A DNA stretch of 36,302 nt from assembly GCA_034506315.1 (NCBI GenBank), contig JAPDPT010000034.1:1-36302 (forward strand), in the 5' to 3' direction. This DNA is from a candidate division KSB1 bacterium. Lineage in GTDB: Bacteria > Zhuqueibacterota > Zhuqueibacteria > Oleimicrobiales > Geothermoviventaceae. The position numbers and the translations under genes are program-made. The notes under the pieces were generated by a model. It saw only the letters and a program-made list of their open reading frames with translations. It was not told the DNA's origin and searched no databases. Positions 18,201-22,963 of this stretch are shown in pieces (the stretch's first letter is position 1; the number at the start of each line of letters is the position of its first letter).

Positions 18201-18586
18201 ACAATCGGACGCTCCGCCGTGACCACCACCTCTTGTCCCTCGATGACCTGCTGGCGGAGATTGAAATCGACGGTGGTGGTCAGGTCGATGTGGACCCGCA
18301 CGCCCTCCCGCACCATGGGGGCGTAGCCGATCATCTGTGCCCGCACAGAATAGCTACCGGGCGGCACGTTGATGATAAAGTAGTTGCCGTTTTCGTCTGT
18401 TGCCGCACCCCACATGGTGCCTTCGATCACGATGTTCGCCCCCGGGAGGGGCTCCCCCGTGGTGGCGTCCACCACTCGGCCGGCAATCTTGCCGGTGGTT
18501 CCAGCGGTCAGGTCCGCCGCTGCCCAGGCCAAGGACAGAGCCAGGGCGATCATCCAGGCTGTGTTTCGGTAGATCGATCCTCTCAT
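15251..18586 (-). CDS. TonB-dependent outer-membrane receptor, copy 2
   Basis: This is an 1111-aa receptor starting at ATG 18586 with AGAGGA upstream. The signal peptide is about 1-28. The carboxypeptidase-D-regulatory-like domain is at about 30-115 (GKIAGRVVDATTGEPLPGAN; VPPGSYSVRAQMIGYAP), followed by a TonB-box-like EGQEVVVTAER and a plug at about 125-238 (SLFIVDGIPQGDP; GGFSARYGNLRSGVVNVVTK). The rest is barrel and ends DIFFGIRFYF. It shares with receptor 1 the N-terminal domain, the PGLKHFGP segment just after the plug and the C-terminal strand, but the mid-barrel sequences differ widely, so the two probably take different ligands. It is the first gene of cassette 2. Its leader contains a promoter and an intrinsic terminator (18713-18756), suggesting regulated readthrough. 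Confidence 0.92.
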   Translation of the reverse strand: MRGSIYRNTAWMIALALSLAWAAADLTAGTTGKIAGRVVDATTGEPLPGANIVIEGTMWGAATDENGNYFIINVPPGSYSVRAQMIGYAPMVREGVRVHIDLTTTVDFNLRQQVIEGQEVVVTAERPIVQPDIAGSERTVTPIELQSARYQTATNVVTNQVSVTAVGAYEDRPGIRGDAIERSLFIVDGIPQGDPLTQRPYYRVNLDAVEEIKVQTGGFSARYGNLRSGVVNVVTKEGGPRYSGSVNFQYSPPGLKHFGPDMFSFESPLCQPFIMVWDKNGNWDPNAPSNTGVGKTPNGDDIKTFFEGWNNVATKRLKPTDPHYGKPMELYARWLWRHRSKDAIEELKKLEKMGIVKFAPGVNPDDEAYFQEGVDPDYKLDVTFGGPVPLIYNLRKTTFFLTYYREQTEYCYRAPQRSYREDDVRGKITSWLTPALKVNVHGFWSRQSGFDGGQGPGIDGWISNNPFRCPTDINKFWYPHCAVPGQQTRGIYGVDLVHTLSPKTYYELRFAHYRTDYEMLPDWRNTAPMPGTVGQKAGRYGPVLKNGMPTSGGPSGVKEGRIGTEAYADSMARIGAPGWDHWRDWAKIKIGDYWYDESPVGWGPINWRDVTGEYRMESCNVRNNQSYSRSYDLQFSLVSQVTPNHQIDAGFQVRKDKIYQVYEAIDPSVAGGSLYLSDADEWWGGVYLQDKMEFSGFIANVGLRGDWLLTGKYPMLDMTAKDDTVKGPWSVFTLPGRTVDAKGNYNTYDVIPLQRKFKFLVSPRIGISHPISDVAKLFFNYGHMYQWADAFMRYRIQYNTQVGNRIQQYGNPAVAPPRTIQYELGYEHNILNTLLLRVTSYYKDINNEISTAAYYPLKHGSNYAYTVNMRFRDIRGLEGVLELRPDVLGWMSGWASVNYMVESGGSFGYDQFYEDPSRQPRQVSTQVSKPDVRPLVRVNLMFHTPTRFGPGLGNVFWLLGGIDAGLTYTWKRGRMFTWNPASIPLVEYNLRWKPYQRCDLRVQKQLFSFKNVRASFYLDVINVFNYKNMNPYPGSDVGASTDYTWDGHKWWKNQFQAYMYSLGYTPENEQKDGSFKNTKGKPGDDKGDLPGFTPWTFLEKRDIFFGIRFYF

Positions 18587-18712
18587 TGGCTCGTTCCTCT
18601 CCTTTTGCCTTCACCACCGTTTGCCTACCCAATGCCCCCCTCAGGAAACCCTCCCTCCGTCACCACCTCCTTTCCGCTTGCTCCCACGTTCTCCTCTCTC
18701 TTTCCCCGCGCC

Positions 18713-18756
18713 AAAATAAAAAAGGCGATTATCAGGTCCACCACCTGATAACCGCC
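18713..18756 (-). terminator. Intrinsic terminator in the receptor 2 leader (possible attenuator)
   Basis: On the minus strand a 14-bp stem with one G-U-type mismatch (GGCGGTTATCAGGT pairing with ACCTGATAATCGCC) has a 5-base loop and is followed by UUUUUUAUUUU (18723-18713). This is a strong terminator shape. It cannot serve tRNA-Pro, which has its own terminator at 19178-19217. It therefore ends either a short non-coding RNA starting near 18929 or, conditionally, the receptor 2 mRNA. Confidence 0.85.
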
Positions 18757-18935
18757 TTCAATCTTGTCGCCTGGACACGCCGCCGATGAGCTCCCAGCCT
18801 CGTGCACGCCCCGGCCCCTTCCCGCCCGGGACACCTGGCGCGCACGCGAAACCCGCCGGAACCCACGCGCGGCGCGTCCCGCATCGCCGAACCTTCTCCT
18901 CCCTTCAACCGAAAACCGCCTCTCCTCTCGACCGC

Positions 18936-18964
18936 CAGATAAGCAACTTCCGGCAAAATGTCAA
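18936..18964 (-). promoter_or_regulatory. Promoter of the receptor 2 leader
   Basis: A perfect -35 TTGACA (18964-18959) is followed after 17 bases by TATCTG (18941-18936), which is a weak -10. An A/T-rich AAAAATTTTT block directly upstream could act as an UP element. A start near 18929 would give about 215 bases to the end of the terminator at 18713 and about 340 bases to the receptor ATG. Confidence 0.5.
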
Positions 18965-18983
18965 GGAAAAATTTTTGAGCATT

Positions 18984-18999
18984 GTCGTGTCGACACGAC
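18984..18999. promoter_or_regulatory. Perfect 16-bp palindrome, candidate regulator site
   Basis: GTCGTGTCGACACGAC is a perfect dyad with no spacer, ending 19 bases upstream of the -35 box of the leader promoter. Its position suits an activator, or a repressor acting by looping. I do not recognise the motif and did not see a second copy near the other genes here. Confidence 0.45.
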
Positions 19000-19019
19000 T
19001 TCTCTGGTGGTGACCGCCT

Positions 19020-19073
19020 GTGGATGTTCCCCTCGGCGCTTCGAGGCTGCCGGCGACTCTTGGGAACACCCAC
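19020..19073. repeat. Nested inverted repeat between tRNA terminator and leader promoter
   Basis: GTGGATGTTCCC (19020-19031) pairs with GGGAACACCCAC (19062-19073), 11 of 12 bases, and encloses a smaller CCTCG/CGAGG hairpin (19031-19046). No U-tract is present on either strand. It could be part of a small RNA or a protein-binding site; I cannot tell which. Confidence 0.4.
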
Positions 19074-19177
19074 GGTAGGAACAAGGGGCTAGCGGCGCGG
19101 GACCTGCGCGCTTTGAACGCCCCCGGCACCTCCTGGGGATGTTTTCCGGCGTGAACAACAGAGGGTCCCCCAGCGAA

Positions 19178-19217
19178 CAAGAAACGAAGGCCCGACATCT
19201 TCGATCATGCCGGGCCT
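19178..19217 (-). terminator. Intrinsic terminator after tRNA-Pro
   Basis: An 11-bp stem (AGGCCCGACAT, 19188-19198, with ATGCCGGGCCT, 19207-19217, allowing one G-U pair) has an 8-base loop. On the minus strand it is followed by a U-rich tail (UUCGUUUCUUG). It lies three bases after the tRNA discriminator base and closes the rdgB/tRNA transcript. Confidence 0.8.
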
Positions 19218-19220
19218 CGG

Positions 19221-19295
19221 TCGGGGCGCCGAGATTCGAACTCGGGACCTCCTGCTCCCAAAGCAGGCGCGCTGGCCGGACTGCGCTACGCCCCG
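19221..19295 (-). tRNA. tRNA-Pro (TGG anticodon)
   Basis: The 75-nt minus-strand sequence folds into a full cloverleaf. The acceptor stem is CGGGGCG/CGCCCCG with discriminator A, the D arm GCGC/GCGC, the anticodon stem CCTGC/GCAGG around loop TTTGGGA (anticodon TGG), and the T arm CCGAG-TTCGAAT-CTCGG. The C1-G72 pair with A73 is characteristic of bacterial tRNA-Pro. CCA is not encoded. The 5' end lies one base after the rdgB stop codon, so it is almost certainly cut out of the rdgB mRNA, and a terminator follows. Confidence 0.97.
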
Positions 19296-19296
19296 T

Positions 19297-19917
19297 TCAG
19301 TTGGCTTCTCTTTCCTCCAGTATGCGACGGAGAAGACGCGCCGCCGCTCGAAAGGCCTTCCCCCGGTGGCTGACGGCGTTCTTCTCCTCCAGGCTCATCT
19401 CCGCAAAGGTTTTCCCCACCTCAGGTACCAGGAAGACCGGGTCGTAGCCGAACCCTCCCTCGCCTCGCGGTTCCTCTGTGATGACCCCTGGGCACGTCCC
19501 CTCCACCACCTCCTCTACCCCGTCGTGCACGAGAGCGACCACGCAGCGGAAACGCGCCCTGCGCTGCTCAAACGGGACTCCTCGTAGCTCGTTCAGAAGC
19601 TTTCGCACGTTGTCCGCGTAGGTCGCACCTTCTCCCGCATATCGGCTCGAGTACACCCCTGGAGCCCCACCCAGTGCTTCCACTTCCAGTCCCGTGTCAT
19701 CGGCCAGAGCCGGCAGTCCGGTCACCTGGGCTGCTACGCGTGCCTTCTTCAAGGCGTTCTCTTCCAGTGTGGCGCCGTCTTCCTCTACCTCCGGAACGCC
19801 CTGCACGTCGTCCAGACCGAGAATCTCGAACCGATCCGCATCCAGGAGCTCGCAGATCTCTCGCAGCTTGTCCCGGTTCCGGGTGGCGACGACGATCCGG
19901 GTCTTGGCCGCAGCCAT
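19297..19917 (-). CDS. rdgB: XTP/dITP diphosphatase (RdgB/HAM1 family)
   Basis: This is a 206-aa cytoplasmic house-cleaning enzyme that hydrolyses dITP, XTP and ITP to the monophosphates, keeping deaminated purines out of DNA and RNA. Family motifs are in order: IVVATRNRDKLREI near the N-terminus, LEENALKKA, the catalytic PALADDTGLEVEALGGAPGVYSSRYAG, GEGGFGYDPVF and SHRGKAFRAAA. Length is normal for the family. The start is ATG at 19917, six bases after the stop of the zinc-ribbon gene; the ribosome site is weak, which suggests translation coupled to that gene. The tRNA-Pro starts one base after its TGA. Confidence 0.96.
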   Translation of the reverse strand: MAAAKTRIVVATRNRDKLREICELLDADRFEILGLDDVQGVPEVEEDGATLEENALKKARVAAQVTGLPALADDTGLEVEALGGAPGVYSSRYAGEGATYADNVRKLLNELRGVPFEQRRARFRCVVALVHDGVEEVVEGTCPGVITEEPRGEGGFGYDPVFLVPEVGKTFAEMSLEEKNAVSHRGKAFRAAARLLRRILEEREAN

Positions 19918-19923
19918 GGAAGC

Positions 19924-20136
19924 TCAGGCCCCGAACACTTCCCTGCTATTGCACTTGCAGGTCATGACGGTGGAAGCGCGGAACCGCCAGGCCTGCGTCC
20001 GATCGTTCTTCTGGGAGGTGATTAGGCGCACGGGTTTCATCACCTCACCGCAGGTGGGGCAACGCTTCCCGAACTCCATGGTCGCCTTCATGACCTTGGT
20101 GACGAAGCTTCTGTCCTTCTTCTTGACTTGCTGCAT
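19924..20136 (-). CDS. Small zinc-ribbon-like protein, 70 aa
   Basis: This short basic protein has ATG at 20136 and GAGG about seven bases upstream. It contains RCPTCGEVMKP (Cys26, Cys29) and, 30 residues later, TCKCN (Cys60, Cys62), a plausible four-cysteine zinc-binding site of ribbon type. I do not recognise the family. The N-terminal 20 residues are lysine-rich and could bind nucleic acid. It lies six bases before rdgB and is probably co-transcribed with rdgB and tRNA-Pro. The good ribosome site, cysteine spacing and tight packing support it as a real gene. Confidence 0.7.
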   Translation of the reverse strand: MQQVKKKDRSFVTKVMKATMEFGKRCPTCGEVMKPVRLITSQKNDRTQAWRFRASTVMTCKCNSREVFGA

Positions 20137-20192
20137 GGGTCAACCTCGCGTAGGGATCCTTCTGGCCACACGCTGCTCTCGATGCGGCCCTA

Positions 20193-20219
20193 AAAATAGG
20201 AAATCTGCGCAAGAATCAA
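20193..20219 (-). promoter_or_regulatory. Possible promoter for zinc-ribbon/rdgB/tRNA-Pro unit
   Basis: An A/T-rich island in the 154-bp gap after the HtrA-like gene contains TTGATT (20219-20214) and TATTTT (20198-20193) with a 15-base spacer on the minus strand, which is shorter than ideal. No convincing terminator for the HtrA-like gene was seen in the same gap. Confidence 0.3.
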
Positions 20220-20290
20220 AACGCTTCTTGTGGGAACGATCGACAAGCCGGAAACGAAGGAGGGGACGGCACCGGCGCTTCGGCAGGGGG

Positions 20291-21583
20291 TCACTTCACC
20301 CGCGCCTTCAGCCGCTGGATCTCTCGCTCCAGGCGGCGCACTCGCACCTCCAGGTCGGAAGTCGAACCGCGCGGTCCCTCCCGGGAAGATAGGCTTTCTC
20401 CCGAGTTCGCTGCCGACTGCACCGGAATAACAGGACCGCAGCCGCTTTCCACCTCCACGTGGAAATCGCCATCGGCCGGCCTCTCCGTGACTTCGACCAG
20501 GGCGCGCACGGTTCTTCCGCCCCGCAACACCGTGAAATCGAGCACCTCCCCCGGACGGGCATCGGAGAGATGGCGCAGCAGTTCCGGAATGCCTTGGGTG
20601 CGGTCCGGCCCCACACGGACGATCACGTCCCCGGGCCGAAGCCCGGCCAGCTGGGCAGGGCTACTCGGTGCAACCTCAACCACCCGCACGCCGCGCACCG
20701 GCGCCTCCTGCCTCTCCACCGTGAGTCCGACCCAGCCGCGCGTGTCGAGGGCCCGACTCAGAATCATCTCTACCGCCGGCCGGACAATGTGTACCGGGCA
20801 GAGCAGAGCTGTCCCCGAGAGCGGGCCTCCGAAGGCCGTTTCTCCCTCTCCACCGGCAGCCACGCCGGCCGTCAGAATCCCCACCAAACGGCCCTGCGAA
20901 TCGAATGCGGGACTTCCGGTGAGACCCGGGTTCAAAGCCGCCGACACCTGCACCAACCCGTCCGGACGGATCCCGTTCACCAGCCCCAGAGAGACCGACG
21001 GCGTGACCCCAAGCGAGTTGCCCACAATGGTCACCCAGGCTCCGGGACGTAGGGGATTCTCCGAGATCACCGCCGAGACGCGCTGTCGACTCCGGACGCG
21101 GATGACGGCAATTCCTGTCTGCACATCGCAGCCGACGTATTTCGCCTCCTCCTGGTGCCCATCCGTGAACGACACCCAAATCTTCTCCGCCCCAACGACC
21201 ACGGTGCTGCGGGTGACCACGTGCCCCAGGGTATCGTACACCAACCCCGAGCCTACGACGTTCAGCTGGACGACCTCACTCGAATCCAGCCCTTCCGCCT
21301 CCTCCCGATGCAGAAAGGAGAACAAGGAGGGCCGCACCGGGCTCGCCTGGGCCGCCTTCTGGGAACGGTGGCCCGTCACGGTTACCACGCAGGGCCTTAC
21401 CGCCTCTACGATGTACGAGATGTCCCGCTCGAGCTTCTCCAGAATTCCGCTGGGCTGAGCGCTTGTACCCACCGGTCCCAAGCTGAGCCCCAGGAACACG
21501 CAAGCGGTCACGAGAACCATACCGGAGAAGCCGCGCCGCGTGCAGCCAGCACAGTCCTCTCCATCTCTCATAGGCCTAAACAT
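20291..21583 (-). CDS. HtrA/DegP-family PDZ protein lacking the catalytic triad
   Basis: This is a 430-aa envelope protein. It has a Tat-like signal (TRRGFSGMVLVTACVF, near residues 15-30, ending TSAQ), a trypsin-like domain at about 55-275, a PDZ domain at about 284-365 (SSPAQLAGLRPGDVIVRVG) and a short C-terminal coiled coil (LEVRVRRLEREIQRLKARVK). The three places where HtrA proteases carry His, Asp and Ser are all changed: GHVVTRSTVV has Thr127 for His, DVQTGIAVI has Gly157 for Asp, and NPGLTGSPA has Thr222 for Ser with the GNSGG motif lost. The fold is well kept, so this looks like a dead protease working as a sensor or chaperone. It lies 11 bases after the anti-sigma gene, where active HtrA-type proteases often sit. 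ATG 21583 is used; 21571 is an alternative. Confidence 0.88.
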   Translation of the reverse strand: MFRPMRDGEDCAGCTRRGFSGMVLVTACVFLGLSLGPVGTSAQPSGILEKLERDISYIVEAVRPCVVTVTGHRSQKAAQASPVRPSLFSFLHREEAEGLDSSEVVQLNVVGSGLVYDTLGHVVTRSTVVVGAEKIWVSFTDGHQEEAKYVGCDVQTGIAVIRVRSRQRVSAVISENPLRPGAWVTIVGNSLGVTPSVSLGLVNGIRPDGLVQVSAALNPGLTGSPAFDSQGRLVGILTAGVAAGGEGETAFGGPLSGTALLCPVHIVRPAVEMILSRALDTRGWVGLTVERQEAPVRGVRVVEVAPSSPAQLAGLRPGDVIVRVGPDRTQGIPELLRHLSDARPGEVLDFTVLRGGRTVRALVEVTERPADGDFHVEVESGCGPVIPVQSAANSGESLSSREGPRGSTSDLEVRVRRLEREIQRLKARVK

Positions 21584-21594
21584 CTCGATCCGCG

Positions 21595-22185
21595 CTAAAA
21601 GGAAACCCGGTAGATGCGGCTGGCCACGAGTCGAAGCGTTTCCTCCCCGCTGGAGGAATCCGGCAACGCTTCTCTCGCAGGGGCTTCGCGAACCACGGGT
21701 CCCTCGCTCTGGAGATCTCTTACCGGGACGCGTTCCACGACGTACTGGACGTGGCGACGAGCCAGAGTCGTGAGCTTCCGGGATTCAGTCCTCAGGCTTT
21801 TCTCCACGTTGGCGGCCCGCAATCCGTGATAAGGGATTGGGGATCGTTCGTCAGGACGGAGCAGGACCAGAAGCAGAATTGCCGCGGCCGTGGCCAGCAG
21901 ACCCCAGGCGGGTACGCGCCCGATCATCGGGAAACCCGCGCTTGGGCGCCGTGCCCTCCGTTCCTCCAGATGGATTCGCGTTCTCAGGGCGACCGTAAAT
22001 TCAGGGGAGGTCGAAAGGCGAGGTAGGGACCGCAAGGTAGCTTCCAGGACCTTGAGACGTCTCTCCACGCCCCTGCATTCGGGACATTTCCGAAGGTGGG
22101 ACTCGAGGATGCCCTTCTGTTCTGCGGTGACCTCTCCGTCCAGATACGCCGGGATAAGCTGCTGGTACCTTTCGCAAGGGTCCAT
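21595..22185 (-). CDS. Zinc-finger anti-sigma factor, single-pass membrane protein
   Basis: This 196-aa protein starts at ATG 22185 with GAGGT six bases upstream. The N-terminus is a ZAS-type anti-sigma domain: Cys4, then His30-x3-Cys34-x2-Cys37 in SHLRKCPECR, with the usual LIPAYLDGEVT helix between. One membrane helix is at about 93-109 (AWGLLATAAAILLLVLL), leaving about 85 residues outside the cytoplasm. Such proteins hold the cognate ECF sigma factor inactive until an envelope signal releases it. It lies between the sigma gene and the HtrA-like gene, supporting a three-gene envelope-stress unit. The 117-bp gap before it holds a possible ECF-type promoter (22235-22260). Confidence 0.9.
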   Translation of the reverse strand: MDPCERYQQLIPAYLDGEVTAEQKGILESHLRKCPECRGVERRLKVLEATLRSLPRLSTSPEFTVALRTRIHLEERRARRPSAGFPMIGRVPAWGLLATAAAILLLVLLRPDERSPIPYHGLRAANVEKSLRTESRKLTTLARRHVQYVVERVPVRDLQSEGPVVREAPAREALPDSSSGEETLRLVASRIYRVSF

Positions 22186-22234
22186 AAGCTACCTCGCGCT
22201 TGGTCCCCGTGTCCTTCCCGCGGTACGTTTTGCA

Positions 22235-22260
22235 AACGACAGAGAGGCTTCGCAGGTTCC
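22235..22260 (-). promoter_or_regulatory. Possible ECF-sigma-type promoter before the anti-sigma gene
   Basis: The minus strand reads GGAAC (22260-22256), 17 bases, then CGTT (22238-22235), similar to the GGAAC/CGTT elements used by many ECF sigma factors. A start near 22225 would give a 40-base leader for the anti-sigma gene. Such motifs are short and can arise by chance. Confidence 0.3.
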
Positions 22261-22302
22261 TTCCCTCCCCCGCTTTGAAGATCCGCTTCTTGAACGTGCG
22301 GC

Positions 22303-22899
22303 CTACTTCTGAAGATCCAGAATTTCCTTCAGGCGGCGCTGGAGGCGGAGGCGAGCGCGGTTCACCCTGCTTTTTACCGTCCCAATCGGGATCCTGAGGA
22401 TCAGCGCGATCTCCTCGTAGGACAAACCCTGCACGTCGCGCAGGATGATGACCTCGCGGAACTTCGGCGGGAGCCGTTCGATTTCCTTCTGGATGATCTC
22501 TTCCTTAAGCGTCCCCTCGACGTCGTCCTCGGGATTGTAGGTGAGGTCGGAGATTTCGTAATCCTTCTCTTCGAAGCCGAGATCGGAGATGGAGAACAAC
22601 TTCCGCCGCTTCCGCTTGCGCAACTCCGTCTTGGCCAGGTTTCCGGCGATGGTGTAGATCCAGGTGGAGAAGCGGGCCACCCGTCGATAGGCCTTCCGAT
22701 TGCGGTAAACGCGGAGGAAGGTGTCCTGGACCACATCCTCCGCCTCCTGGCGACTGCCCAGGAAGCGATAGGCGAAGTTCAGGAGCTGGTCTTTGTAGCG
22801 CTCCACAATCTGCTCGAAGGCTTCCCGATCACCCTTCTGGAAGCGCTCGATCAGCTCCTCATCACTGGGCTCTATTTTCTTCAGTCCCTTACCGATCAT
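22303..22899 (-). CDS. ECF-type RNA polymerase sigma factor
   Basis: This is a 198-aa sigma-70-family protein of the extracytoplasmic-function group. Region 2 spans about 28-95 (FEQIVERYKDQLLNFAYRFL, AEDVVQDTFLRVYRN, FSTWIYTIAGNLAKTELRKR). A charged linker follows at 96-135. Region 4 is at about 138-190 (ERLPPKFREVIILRDVQGLS; IPIGTVKSRVNRARLRLQRR). There is no region 1.1 or 3, as usual for ECF factors. ATG 22899 has only a weak ribosome site. It is 64 bases after holA and is followed by its probable anti-sigma factor and an HtrA-like protein, an arrangement comparable to rpoE-rseA-mucD. Its likely role is response to envelope stress. Confidence 0.95.
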   Translation of the reverse strand: MIGKGLKKIEPSDEELIERFQKGDREAFEQIVERYKDQLLNFAYRFLGSRQEAEDVVQDTFLRVYRNRKAYRRVARFSTWIYTIAGNLAKTELRKRKRRKLFSISDLGFEEKDYEISDLTYNPEDDVEGTLKEEIIQKEIERLPPKFREVIILRDVQGLSYEEIALILRIPIGTVKSRVNRARLRLQRRLKEILDLQK

Positions 22900-22963
22900 G
22901 GACGCTTTTCAACCCGAATTCCGGCGATCGTCTCTGCTTGCCCCCGTAGCCAGACGCTGCAGG

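Larger units (their letters stand above)
18587..19174. other. Structured intergenic region upstream of receptor 2
   Basis: This 588-bp stretch holds no convincing protein gene. It carries, in order of minus-strand transcription, an inverted repeat (19020-19073), a perfect palindrome (18984-18999), a TTGACA promoter (18936-18964), a GC-rich leader, and an intrinsic terminator (18713-18756) about 126 bases before the receptor 2 start. I found no recognisable second promoter between the terminator and the receptor gene. No known riboswitch class was recognised; in particular I saw no B12-box-like sequence. Confidence 0.6.

Noticed and set aside
18587-19174. Cobalamin riboswitch before the receptor
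   Set aside because: Considered because TonB-dependent receptors often have one, but I found no B12-box-like sequence.
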